Shown piece after piece: positions 11,880 to 22,582 of a stretch of 64,000 bases of DNA. Made by a program: the position numbers and the translations under genes. The stretch's first letter is position 1. Each line of letters starts with the position of its first letter. The notes under the pieces are model-generated. The model had not been told where the DNA came from. It saw nothing but the letters and a program-made list of their open reading frames with translations, and made no database searches. Source of the DNA: Arachis hypogaea (lineage: Eukaryota; Streptophyta; Magnoliopsida; Fabales; Fabaceae); assembly GCF_003086295.3 (NCBI RefSeq), contig NC_092053.1, forward strand, positions 113,229,506-113,293,505, written 5' to 3'.

Positions 11880-12025
11880 GTTACGAAAATAACCTCACCG
11901 GCTTTGAGAGCAGCATCGACGGCAGATGCGAGGAAAGAAGATCTGCGATCCAAAAGAATACTATGGGAAAACAACTTTGAGATCTGAGATCTGAGGTATG
12001 TGCGGTTTGGAACCTTCGATTCCAT
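11880..12025 (-). pseudogene. Possible captured gene fragment, inositol-monophosphatase-like N-terminus
   Basis: A minus-strand frame from ATG 12025 contains FLASAVDAALKAGEVI, which resembles the N-terminal helix of plant inositol monophosphatases (FLAAAVDAAKKAGEII-like). A GGTGAG just after could be a splice donor. Only about 16 residues support this, so it is a weak call. Alternative: chance similarity in a GC-richer patch. Confidence 0.2.
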
Positions 12026-12039
12026 TGAAGAGGAAGTGG

Positions 12040-12731
12040 CGGTGGAGGGTAGAAGTTCTAATAATAAAAATTAACACTTTTACCCAACTTCAGAAGTTCT
12101 GATTATCAAAATCCCTATTCCCTAATCAGAACATTAATTCATTATAATAACTAATTATTTGCCTTAGAAGAGAAGAAGAGGACGTTCGGAGAAGAGAGTA
12201 GAGAAGAGGTGGCGCAGCTAACAAAGATGAAAGAGATGACCGGACCAAGCAGAGAAGCACAGTCATCACCGAGAAGCTGGTGTCTCTAAGGAGTTCATCG
12301 GTAATCAGTCGTCACTCGTCCATCATCAGTAGTCACAATTGTCAGTCAAATCCGCTGTGGGCCAATGTGTCTCAGAGGCTCGTGTGTGGTGACGATTGTT
12401 GGCTGGTCAGGGTGGCACCGTGTGTGAGCAGAGGAGAGTGTGTTGCTAGGAGAGAGGGTTAGGGATTGAATGAGGTTACAAAGAAGTTCCATCGCTGGGT
12501 TTGGGAATGGGTTTAGGAAGAAGCTCCCTGGCTGGGGTCAAGAAGAGAACGTGGGTTAGGGGTTGAACTTAGGACTCGTGGTTTTCTTCTTTTTTTTTTT
12601 TCTATTAAGTTTGATTATCATCAACGAATGGGGAATTTGGGGAGTGGGGTTTGGGAATTTTTGGGGGGAAGGGAAAGAAAGCCTCAAAACGGCGCCGTTT
12701 GGGAGGGGTGGGTTTTTCTAAAAAAAAATTT
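12040..12731. other. GA-rich non-coding region with CGGCGCCG palindrome
   Basis: No recognisable gene; the frames at 12280-12462 and 12605-12808 have no domain. AAAACGGCGCCGTTTGGG at 12686 is a near-perfect palindrome. The purine-rich part (12170-12560) may be a captured 5' UTR-like piece, but this is a guess. Confidence 0.4.
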
Positions 12732-13346
12732 AAAAAACCGTGACCATAGGTCCTTTTAAACCACCCCAAAACTGTGACCATACGTCTTCTATGGTCACTC
12801 TTTTTCAAAAACTGCTACCATAGACCTCTTTTAGGTCACCCCAAAACCGTGACCATAGATAGCTTTAAGTCACCCTCCAAAACTGTGATCATAAACTCTC
12901 TTAGGTCACCCTTTCATAAATTCGTGACCATAGATAGCTTTAGGTCACTCCTCAAAATTGTGACCACAGATAGCTTTAGGTCACCCTCCAAAACCGTGAC
13001 CATAGACCCTTTTAGGTCACCCAAAAATTGTGACTATAGACCCCTTTAGGACACCCCTCAAAACCGTGACTATAGACCCTTTTAGGTCACTCTCCAAAAC
13101 CGTAACTATAGACACCTTTAAGTCACCCCCCAAAACCATGACCATAGACCCTTTTCGGTCACCCCTTTTTGAAAACCTATGACCATAGACCCTTTTTTGT
13201 CACGGTAAAAAATCGTGACCATAGACCCCTTTTTGGTCACCCCTCAAAACCGTGATCATAAACCCTTTTAGGCCACTCTTTTTTAAAAAATCGTAACTAT
13301 AGGTACTCTATGGTCACCCTTTTTTCAAAAACTGTGATCATAGACC
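12732..13346. repeat. 17-unit array of GTGACCATAGACC...GGTCACC, ~36 bp each
   Basis: Seventeen degenerate direct repeats of about 36 bases. Each begins AAAACCGTGACCATAG and ends with (T/A)GGTCACCC, so GTGACC and GGTCAC face each other within a unit. Arrays like this are typical of subterminal repeats of DNA transposons such as CACTA or Mutator types. A possible decayed CACTA-type end (TTGTAGTTTT, 13355) follows, but no matching left end was found. The open frame at 12774-13049 is the translated repeat. Confidence 0.75.
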
Positions 13347-14644
13347 CAAAATATTGTAGTTTTCAGATATACATATATATAATAATAAGCTTAGTCAAAA
13401 TAATAAAAATTCTAAGACCATTTTTTTATAGGGCATTCCAAATTGATTTGAGTTAAAATATTTTTTATTAAACTTGCTTGAACAATAATTGTGGAACATA
13501 GTTTAGAGCTAGAACACACAACCTTGTGAGTTTTTCAGCTTTAATGAGTGGTTACATCATATTAACCACTATTTTTATTCTTCTGTGTTATTCTCTTCCT
13601 ATAATTGTAATTGTTGATTTGTTTGATTCTTTATGTCCATTATTTTGTGTATGAATGCATTTACATGACTGAGGTCTTTATTTCAAGTTAGCTCATGTAG
13701 CCATATAGCCTTACCCTTTTATCTACAATTGTTAACAAATTTTGAGCCTATTTAACCGTTTTTGTTCTTAATTTCAACACATCACTATCCCTAAGTGAAA
13801 AATAATAAATGTCCTTTATTTGGATCTTTGATTAGCTTAGGCTAGTGAGAGTGTGCATTATCTAAGTGTGAAAAAATTTGTGAACATTAGTGGAGGAAAA
13901 AAAAAGAGTATTTTGTATTTTTGTTGAAAATTTTGTGAATTGGGTATATACTCATGCATTCAATGTTGAACCATATGCATTAATCTTTTGTATATATTAT
14001 GTTATTGAAAAAAAACATAAGAAAAAAAATAAGGAAAATAAAAAAAAGAAAAATGAGAAAACAATAAAAAGGGGACAATTGTTACCCAAAAAAAAAGTTT
14101 AAGAAATAAAAAGTGCATATGTGATATGAATTGAAAGAATTAATGTGTGTGAAAAAGTGAATAATGGATAGTTAGGTCTGCATTAGAGTTGAATAGGTTG
14201 TTGTAGGTTAGGTGAGAGTTTAAGTTAATCAAAGATTCAAATTCTAGTCCACTTGACCATATACATCCTCACCTTTATCCTAGTCCCATTACAGCCCTTG
14301 AAAACTTTTCATGATATTTGTATGCATGCATTAAATAATTGTTGATTGTTAGAAGAAAAACAAGTCTTGAAAAGCAAGATTAGAAGAAAATTGAGTAAAT
14401 CAACCCTATACACTTGAGCGATTAGAGCATATACACACATCCGGTGAGGGGTTTGATTGTTCAACTCTATGTTCCACCTGTGATTATCTCTTATCTTGCA
14501 AGTTTGTAAATACTTTTCTATGACACAATTCAATTGTGGATTTGACTTGGTTGTTATTGCTTTCGGTCCTCTTTATTTATATGTTCTCTTGGAAATTAAT
14601 TTATTTTGACCAAGTAGAAATTTATAGATTTGGTAGATACATAT

Positions 14645-14665
14645 AGTTAGATAGATAGATAGAAT
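14645..14665. repeat. (TAGA)n microsatellite
   Basis: Five or so TAGA units near the 3' end of the D-family internal region. Confidence 0.8.
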
Positions 14666-14728
14666 AAGTTTAGATAGTTTGCTTTCAATAAATATTGATA
14701 CTCCTTTCCCATGTCTTTCTTGATGTAT

Positions 14729-14744
14729 AGCATGAGGACATGCT
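14729..14744 (+). promoter_or_regulatory. Pre-polypurine stem-loop HP2 (D copy)
   Basis: Stem AGCATG / CATGCT around loop AGGA, ending 7 bases before TAAGTGTGGGGAGG. Equivalent hairpins: 22543-22562 (B), 41443-41462 (C), 24387-24406 (A, minus). Confidence 0.65.
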
Positions 14745-14751
14745 TTTATTT

Positions 14752-14764
14752 AAGTGTGGGGAGG
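14752..14764 (+). other. Polypurine tract of the D-family element
   Basis: AAGTGTGGGGAGG directly precedes the (now displaced) 3' LTR. Element A inserted at this junction; its target duplication GGTTG lies at 14763-14767 and 43444-43448. Confidence 0.75.
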
Positions 14765-15886
14765 TTGTGATGAGGGAAAATCGATTCCGCACAAACTAAC
14801 CGGCAAGTGTACCGGGTCGCATCAAGTAGTAAAACTCACAAAAGTGAGGTCGATCCCACAGGGATTGATGGATTAAGCAACTTTAGTATGGTGATGAATT
14901 TAGTTAAGCTAATAATGATGAATTGAGTAAAATTTGATTAACAAAAAGTAAATTGCAAGAAAGCTAGAGTGCAGAATGTAGATTGACAGAAAAGTAAATT
15001 GTAGGAAGCTTAAATGGCTGAAACTTAAAGTGCAAGAAATTAAAAGAGCTGAAACTTAAATTGCAAGAAAGGTAAATAACTGAATCTTAAACTTCAGGAA
15101 AGTAAAAGTGCAGAAACTTAAATGACAAGGAAACTTAAATTGCATGAATTATAAAGGGATTTGGGTGCTGGGAATCAAAACAACAGTAAGCAATTGCAGA
15201 TTAAAAGAAATTCAAGAGATCTGAATTGAAGAAAATCAAAGGAATTACTTCATCAGGGATTGGAGATACTGTAATCCATCATGAATCAATTGAGTCTCAA
15301 CTCCTTTCTCAATCATTTGAGTAGATCTATGTCGGATTGAAATTGATTGGATCTCAATTCCTTGGTAATCCAATCTCTCTAATCACAATCAATCTTGCCA
15401 ATTTCTTGATCTAATTGTCATGAGAAGAGGTTAAGTACATTTCTCTCATCCATAAGCCACACTAACTCTCAGGATCTCAATTCCTCCCGAATAGTGTTGA
15501 TCAAGAGAGTAGTGAATGATAGAGCTCCAATTCTAATGCTAGTGATTCCCCTTCCAAGGCTCACACAAGCATTCACTAAATTAAACCCCCTTCCGGAGTG
15601 GGTAATTCAAAATCAAATCAGAAGATACCCAATTGTTACACAAATGAATAGAGAAGAAGAAGAATTTTATTGATTCATTGGAATTACAATAGAGCTCCTA
15701 CCCCTAATAAAATTGGGGTTTAGTTCATTATTGCTTTAGTATCAAAACATAAAAGAAAAATTGCAGAAGATGAAGAACAGAAAGAAATTGGAAAGAAAAC
15801 CAGATCTACTAGCTAAAAATTCTAAAACTCTAAAAGACTCCTCAAAAGAAGAACTAAAAAGAAGACTCCCAATGAAATCAAATTCT

Positions 15887-15900
15887 CCTCTATTTATACA
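15887..15900 (-). promoter_or_regulatory. TATA box in element A 3' LTR
   Basis: Minus strand reads TGTATAAATAGAGG, a consensus plant TATA box. The palindrome cluster lies 90 to 670 bases upstream of it on the minus strand. Confidence 0.65.
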
Positions 15901-15989
15901 CTTTCCAATTCAGTCATCAAGTACTTGGAGTGGGCTTTTTTGGCCTCTGTTGAAGTGGGTCAGAAAAGGTACTTCAAGGCAGCATCAGG

Positions 15990-16560
15990 AGAACGTAGCG
16001 TTCTCAAAGAGAGCACAACGCTCATTCACCGACGCGTACGCATCCCCTGCGCGTGCGCGTCCCTTGCATTTTTGCACCAGCAACGCGTACGCGTATGATA
16101 TGCGTGCGCATCGTCACTGTCTTCAGCCTCAGCCATGCTTGCGCGTACCATTCATGCGTGCGCGTCCTTTGGAAGCGTTCTTCAAATGAGCTCTATGTTC
16201 GCGCCATGAGCACTCCCCACGCGTGCGCGTCCTTTGTGCGTGCGCGTGGATGGCAAAATATCAACTCTCATCTTCCGCGCCACCCACGCATTTCCTTGCT
16301 TCTTCCTAGATGCCCCATCCACGCGTGCGCGTCATGTACGCGTGCGCGTCGGTGGCAAATCTTCAATCCCAAATTTGAAATTATCGCAGGCGCTCGTTCA
16401 AAGAGAATGTAGCACTCTTTTGTAAACGAGCACTGATCACATCCATGCGTACGCATCATTCACGAGTTCGTGTGGGTCTTCCAGATTTCTCGCCCTACGC
16501 GTGCGAGTCGCTAGAGAGCGTAGCGTTCTTCAATTGAGCGCAGCGTTCTTCTGCACTGCT
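15990..16560. repeat. Palindrome cluster in element A 3' LTR
   Basis: Two palindrome types alternate: ACGCGTNCGCGT-type (e.g. near 16033, 16084, 16218, 16321, 16445) and GAGAACGTAGCGTTCTC-type (15989 and degenerate copies to 16550). The same layout is present at 30255-30704 plus 43039-43160 in the other LTR. Confidence 0.8.
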
Positions 16561-16570
16561 TATTTATTTG

Positions 16571-18070
16571 CGATGCACCACTATTTCGTGGTATATCTTG
16601 TGCTTAATTGAGTGGATTTTATCCACTATTCTCACACTTATTCATGTAAATTGCATGTTTTACATTTTCCTTCCTGATTTTGTGCTATAATTGAAAACAT
16701 ATTTCTTTGGTCTTAATTTAGCTAATTTTAATCCTCTGTTATTACCATTCGATGCCATGATATGTGTGTTAAGTGTTTTCAGAGATTACAGGACAAGAAT
16801 GGCTTAGAGGATGGAAAGGAAGCATGCAAAAGTGAAAAGAATACAAGAAACTGAAGGAATTACTGAGCTGTCCAGCTTGACCTCTGCGTACTAAATCGAT
16901 CATAACTTGAGCTACAGAGGTCCAAATGAGGCGGTTCTAGTTGCGTTGAAAAGCTAACATCCGGGGATTCGAAACGATATATAATTTGTTGTATTTGCCA
17001 TGCTGTTAGGCAACGCACACGCGTGGATCACAAGTACATATGACCTGGAGAAAGTTCAATCCACGCGTACGCGTGGACGACGCGTACGCGTGACAGAGCG
17101 ACGTGCTAAACGTATCAGAAATTGCTGGGGGTGATTTTTGGGCTATTTTTGACCCAGTTTTCGTCCCAGAAAACACAGATTAGAGGCTACAGTATGGAGG
17201 AATCCATTCATTCAGAGAGGGACACTTCTCATTATTCACAATTTTATGTTTTAGATGTAGTTTCTAGAGAGAGAGGCTCTCTCCTCTCTCTAGGTTTTAG
17301 GATTTAGGATTTCTTCTTTCAATTTCTTCTCAATTCTAGGTTCAATATTCCTTTAATTTAGTTTCTCTTCTACTTTTAATTGTTTTAGCATTCTTATTTA
17401 TTTTATTTTACTTGTTGATTCTCTTCTTTTCCAATTTGGTTTATGAACTCTCCATGTTAGATTTGATTTCTTTATTTAATGCAATTTGAGGTATTTCATA
17501 TTTATGAATTCAATTTAGCTTTTTACATTCTTAGCTTGAACTGATTAATTGGAGACACTTGAGTTATCAAACTCCTTTGTTGATTGATAATTGGAATTTG
17601 CTGGTTGGTTTGGATCCCTCTAAAGCTAGTCTTTCCTTAGGAGTTGACTAGGACTTGAGGAATCAAATTGATTAGTCCAATTGACTTTCCTTTATTTAGT
17701 AAGGGTTAACTAAGTGAGAGTAATGAACAATTCTCATCACAATTGATAAGGATAACTAGGATAGGACGTCCAGTTCTCATACCTTGCTAAGAGCTTTGTT
17801 AGTTATTAATTTAATTTCTTGCAATTTACTTTTCCTTGTTCCTTATTCAAAAACCCCAAAAAGAAAATCTTCCATAACCAATAATAAATACACCTCCTTG
17901 CAATTCCTTGAGAGACGACCCGAGGTTTAAATACTTCGGTTTATTTTTATTGGGTTTGCTTTAGTGACAACCAAAGTTTTTGTACGAAAGGATTCTTTAT
18001 TGGTTTAGAAACTATACTTGCAACGAGAATATATTTGTGAAATTCTTTACTAGCAAAAATCTGTTCATCA
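16571..18070 (+). repeat. Element B 5' LTR
   Basis: First base C replaces the usual T. It contains CCACGCGTACGCGTGG, a perfect 16-bp palindrome at 17061-17076, and a second copy directly after it. AGAGAGAGGCTCTCTCCTCTCTCT (17268-17291) forms a strong hairpin-like repeat that is also present in the D and 3' LTR copies. Confidence 0.88.
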
Positions 18071-18072
18071 AA

Positions 18073-18090
18073 ATGGCGCCATTGTCGGAG
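18073..18090 (+). other. Primer binding site of element B
   Basis: TGGCGCCATTGTCGGAGA, tRNA-Asp type with three mismatches to the version in A and C, two bases after the 5' LTR. Changes are all transitions, consistent with decay. Confidence 0.7.
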
Positions 18091-18216
18091 ACTTGCAAAC
18101 GTGTGCCTTTTTATTGGTTATTGTAAATATTTACTTTTTTGTTTCTTTGTTAGTGTTTCTAGTTTTAGGAGTTTATTTTCTTTAATTTTTATTAGTTTTT
18201 ATTTTTAGTAGCTACT

Positions 18217-19981
18217 ATGAATTCTCACCCCTGTCGCTTTGAGTTTAGTTCCAATGTTGTTGTAAGGGATGGAAGCTATAATGAGAACAGGTATCAAGGT
18301 TGGAAGAATCAAAGATGGGAGGAGCCACAAGGATTTTATCAACCCTCTTGGCAACAACCCCCTCCAATGCACTATAACCAACAACCATTCTATGATGCAT
18401 ACCAAGACAATAGTTATGGTGGACCTTTTCGTGACAACCAACCTCCACCGAATTCCTTTGGTCAAGAGCCATTCCGAGGTACGTACCGAGATGATAGATA
18501 TGGTGGACCCCCTTGTAGTTACCAACAAGCCCAACCATATGCCTATGAACCCCCTCCTCAACATAATTTTGAACCACCATGCTCACAAGCACCTTACCAC
18601 CAAACACCCCATATGACCCTAACTCTTATCCACCCAACCAACCACCATATGAGCCTTATGAACCATACATAGACCCACCCCCATTCCAACACAATTGCCC
18701 CCTTCATCTTCCTATGACAAGACGCTTCAATCTCTTGCACAAAGACAAAATACCATGGAAAGCGCACTTACCGGTCTGACCTCCGCTATACAAGCCCTCA
18801 TCTCCCAGATTGGATCATCAAATACCTCCAACAATCAACCCTCAAACTCTAGTGCACCCCCTTTTCAACCCCATAATGATCTCTCCAGCCCATCACCACC
18901 CTCCATGGAAGAGCACCCACATCCATCAATCTAAGAGCGACATGATCCCAATTATGCTAGTGACATGGAACAAGAGAGAAGGGATCGGTTTCGCGAATTC
19001 ATACTTCACAAGAAGCTAGAGGAGGCCCTAAAGGTGGAGGTAGGAGAGACCCTTGAGGGAAGTTGTCAGGAGGTGGAAGTCAACAAGGAGGAGCTGTATT
19101 TTGTACTAATGCAAGTGAAGAAAGACGAAATTACTGAAGAAGAGGAAGTGGTTGAAGATTTAGGAGATGCGGAACCTCCTTAGGAAAGTTCAGTCATAGA
19201 GCCCCTTTCCAAGGTGTTTGATGTTGATGTTGAGGAGAGCATACAACCTCCAAGGCATATCATGGTTGAAGACTTTGCAAAAGTTGATCAAGAGATGGAG
19301 ATTCAATAAGAAGAAGCACAACCTCCCATGCCCTTGGTAAGCAATGAAGAAGAGACTGAATTGGAAGAAAGCTATCAAGAGGAAGCAGTTGAACTTGAAG
19401 AAGCTTGCAAAGAGGTGGAAGTTGTCAAGGAAGAGCACAAGAGAGTGGAGCTTGAAATCACCTTGCCAAAGTTGTTGGAGACCTCTCCCCCTAAGTCACC
19501 ATCATCCTTCACAACATTCAAGTGGGTAAAATTTATATCTCTTAGCTTTCTCATTCTACTTGAATATGGTTTACTTGAGACAGATGGTCAACTTCGAGCT
19601 CTTTGTGGCTTTAAGAGTAAGATGGAGATGGTTAATGGTAAGAATTGTCATGCAAAGTTCAATATGGTTGAAAGCTCAAAGTTTAAATGCAAAGGTTGGT
19701 GTAGAGCTCGATTGAATGGGTCTAGGAAGTTCTTTGGACACTTCAGTGAGAATTCATATTGCTTGCCACCCAGTTGGAATAATGAAGATCCACTTGAAGA
19801 CGGGTGCAAAAGCAAGGTTTGGGACCCCGGAATTCATTCTACCAATCAACACTCCTGGGGCCTTGTCACTTGCTTTAACTTGCTTGAAGGCTTTATGTGC
19901 CTAGTTTGGGATCCCGGAAGCTATTGGAATTACAAACACTGGTGGGAATTCCTGGATGAGTTCAAGCACAAGCCTCCATGA
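18217..19981 (+). pseudogene. Decayed ORF of non-autonomous element B
   Basis: Homologue of the frame at 5728-7407. From ATG 18217 a Tyr/Pro/Gln-rich part runs to about 18600, where a frameshift occurs. From 18695 one frame continues to TGA 19979 with stops at 18932, 19181 and 19307. The middle has a possible coiled coil (QRQNTMESALTGLTSAIQAL), then a Glu-rich stretch. The last intact 217 codons (19328-19981) carry GLLETDGQLRALCGF, CLPPSW, LEDGC, WDPGIH, a second WDPG, HWWEF and KHKPP. The pattern of invariant Cys, Trp and Gly suggests a small folded domain. I do not recognise it. The first part resembles the tail of Athila gag. No enzymes are encoded. Confidence 0.7.
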
Positions 19982-20030
19982 CAAAGAGCTCACCAAATGT
20001 CCAACTTAAGGACAATAACTAAAAGTGCTA

Positions 20031-20048
20031 GGTGGGAGACAACCCACC
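20031..20048 (+). promoter_or_regulatory. Post-ORF stem-loop HP1 (B copy)
   Basis: GGTGGG-AGACAA-CCCACC, 50 bases after the ORF stop, preceded by AAGGACAATAACTAAAAGTGC. Perfect 6-bp stem. Confidence 0.7.
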
Positions 20049-20168
20049 ATGGTATAATCTTTCATTTTTATTCTTAGTTTTATTTCATTTTATTAGTGTT
20101 CATTCATAATTTCTGCATATTCATCTGCATGCTGCATTTTGCATTCCGCATAAAAAAAAGAGAGTGAT

Positions 20169-20357
20169 CGATGCGCAAGCGTCAACGACGCGCACGCGTC
20201 GTATGTGTCTGCGCAACTAGGCAGAGAGTTGCACGAGAGACGCGCGGGAGGGGTGCGTGGTGCACAAGCCACGCCACGCGTACACGTACCTCACGCGTAC
20301 GCGTCCCCTGCAGAAAAGTTCAACCCACGCGTAAGCGTCAGCGACACGTACGCATGG
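20169..20357. repeat. Palindrome cluster inside element B
   Basis: Copies of (C)ACGCGTACGCGT in varying states of decay at about 20188, 20273, 20290, 20325 and 20345. The 200-residue open frame starting at 20171 is a translation of this repeat plus the pyrimidine-rich tract after it. Confidence 0.75.
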
Positions 20358-20985
20358 GGATTAAAATCGGCGTAAAGAGCACATTGAACAGAGAGTTATG
20401 TAGCCATGGTGATGGAGTTGCGCGAGAAGGTACCTGTTCTTCATTTCTTACTTCTTTCTTCTCTCCTTTCTCCTTCTTTCATCCTCCTTTCTTACTTTCT
20501 TCTTCTTCATTTCTTTTCATCCTTATTCTCTTTCATTCTATTTTCCTTGTTGCATTCGCATACTTCTATTCATTGCATTTTGATTTTGTGCATATTTTCA
20601 TCTTCTTTTCTAAATTTGATACTTTTTCTTCGGTGTTGAATTTTCTTGCTCAACTGTTGAATATCTCTTGCATTATTCTGGTGCTTCATGACTTGTTTTA
20701 TTCTGATTGGGTAATACTATTTAAGTCAATGCTAATCTTTTATGATAGTTGTACTCTTTTTGCATTGACATGAATTTATATTTTCTTGCATTACCCACAC
20801 TCTCTTCCCCATTGTTGCAATTTTTGCACTATTGATATGCCATTTTCTTCTACTATTTTCTCACTTGCATGTTGTAGCTACCATGTAATTGAGACCCTCA
20901 TTATTAGGCATTAATCCAACCATATTTTATTTGTTTTCTATCTTTATTTTTGGGTTACTTTTCTTCCCTTTTCTCTTCTTTCAGG

Positions 20986-21165
20986 ATGGCCACCAGGAAG
21001 GGAACCGGAAGATGTTTACATGGGGCGGCAAACAAGTTCCAACGCACATTCTTTGGAGAGAAAAGCGCCAGTTGGAGCCACCCGTCCACTTGCACATCTT
21101 AGCATGCACCGAGGACGGTGCAATCTTTAAGTGTAGGGAGGTCGATACCGACTTCCGTGGGTTAG
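20986..21165 (+). pseudogene. Remnant of Athila-type second ORF start
   Basis: ATG 20986 begins MATRKGTGR, a basic start resembling that of the downstream ORF of element C (MAPKGKQPTPRGKK). It is followed by a frameshift and stops. It follows a pyrimidine tract and an AG that could be a splice acceptor. Only the first few dozen codons are visible. Tentative. Confidence 0.4.
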
Positions 21166-21239
21166 TTATTTTCTTCTCAACACCAATATTTTATTTTCTT
21201 TTTAGTTCTTTATTGCATATGCATGTTTGATTGCATGTT

Positions 21240-22542
21240 TGCTTGATTTTGTGCATATTTTACCACTACTTGGTTGAAGTGACAAATTCTTTTTCAAGAA
21301 ACTTTTTATAGTATTTCACTAATTTGAATTAAAATTTTTGTTAAACTTGTTTGAAGGAATATTATATTGGAACATGGTTTAGAGCTTGAACACACAAAAT
21401 CAGTAAGATTTTGAGCCTATTTGATTGGTTGCATTTTATCAACCAATGTTTTATTTTTTGGTGTGTGTTGTTTTCTCTAAAATTGTGATCTTTGTCTTGC
21501 TTAATTCTATATTTCCATTGTTTGATGTATGCATGCACTTATATGATTGAGGCCCTGTTTCACTGAGCTTACATACCCATATGGCCTTAACCTTTTCATT
21601 ATCCTTTGCAAACCAATGTTGAGCCTATTTTACCCATTTGTTCTTTACTTTAGCTCATCACTAACTCTAAGCAGAAAACAATAATGTCCTTAATTTGAAT
21701 CCTTGGTTAGCTTAGACTAGTGAGAGTGCTCATAAATTAAGTGTGGGAAAAGTGGGTTTGGAAATATTTGGTTTAAAAATTGGGTGTTGTATATCTTTAT
21801 GAAAATGTGAATGTTTAATTTTAGGACATGTTCATGCATTCAATAATTTAATCATATGTATTGAGGAAAATAAAAGAAAAGAAAAAAACAAAAAAAGGAG
21901 AAAAAGAAAAGAAAAAGAGCAAATAATAAAAAGGGACAAATGCCCCAAAGTAAATGGTGAAAGCAATGCATATGTACTGTACTCGAAATTAGGATGCATG
22001 AATATGTGGAAAACATGGTTAATGGATAGTTAGATATTGTATTATGATTACATAGATTGTCTAAGTTAGGTGGAGAGTTTAGGCTAATTAAGGATTTAGA
22101 TTTTAGTCCACTTGACCAAATACAATCCTACCTTGACTCTAACCCCATTACAACCCTTAAAAGACCTCTTGATATGTATATTTATGCATTAAATTTTTGT
22201 TGATTGTTAGATGAAGAGAAAGTCTTAGAAAGCAAGCTTAGTAGAGAATTGAGAAAATCGAACCTTAAACACCTGAGCGATTAGAGTGTATACACTTCCG
22301 GTGAGGGTTCGATGCTCGATTCTTTGTTTCCAGCTTTCATGCCCTATTTTCTTCTTGCAAGTCTATTTGTACTTCATTTTTATGATTTGAATTAGTGAAA
22401 TCCAGTTCATATTTGTTCTTGAAAGGTTTATTTACTTTTCACCAAATTGGTAGAAACATTTTGCATTCAGCTGCATTTATACAGATAGGTTGCATCTCAC
22501 ACTTTCTACCATTCCTCTTCACTCTTATAGCGTCTCTTGAGC
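21240..22542 (+). other. Non-coding 3' region of element B
   Basis: No gene. It contains an A/G-rich block (21866-21960) and matches 13410-14728 of the D-family element. Confidence 0.6.
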
Positions 22543-22562
22543 TTAGCATGAGGACATGCTAA
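22543..22562 (+). promoter_or_regulatory. Pre-polypurine stem-loop HP2 (B copy)
   Basis: TTAGCATG-AGGA-CATGCTAA, a perfect 8-bp stem with 4-base loop, followed by TATTTAAGTGTGGGGAGATT (polypurine tract 22568-22582) and the 3' LTR. Confidence 0.75.
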
Positions 22563-22582
22563 TATTTAAGTGTGGGGAGATT

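Larger units (their letters stand above)
13410..14767 (+). mobile_element. 3' internal region of a D-family element
   Basis: Matches the 3' internal region of element B from about 21290 onward, with the same order: AAACTTG(C/T)TTGAA, TAGAGCT(A/T)GAACACACA, ACCATATGCATTAAT, the A-rich GAAAAAAA block, the CACTTGAC..ATAC stretch and CCGGTGAGGG. It encodes no protein. It ends in a hairpin (14729-14744) and a polypurine tract (14752-14764), after which element A interrupts it. The 3' LTR resumes at 43447. Confidence 0.75.
14768..16570 (-). repeat. Element A 3' LTR, distal part
   Basis: Nearly identical to 29036-30704. The rest of this LTR continues at 24104-24369 after the insertion of B. It contains a TATAAATA promoter site (about 15887-15900, minus) and, on its upstream side, the palindrome cluster 15990-16560. 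Open frames here (15761-16189, 16053-16412) are by-products and recur in the other LTR copy. Confidence 0.85.

Noticed and set aside
12774..13049. 91-residue frame with repeating FRSPSKTVTIDS peptides
   Set aside because: Translation of the 36-bp array; frame changes along the array and there is no start context.
15761..16412. 142- and 119-residue open frames
   Set aside because: They lie in the LTR of element A and recur at 30039-30457; conservation reflects LTR duplication, and part is translated palindrome repeat.
20171..20773. 200-residue open frame
   Set aside because: First half is translated CACGCG palindrome array, second half a pyrimidine tract giving Phe/Leu/Ser; no homologue in the D element.
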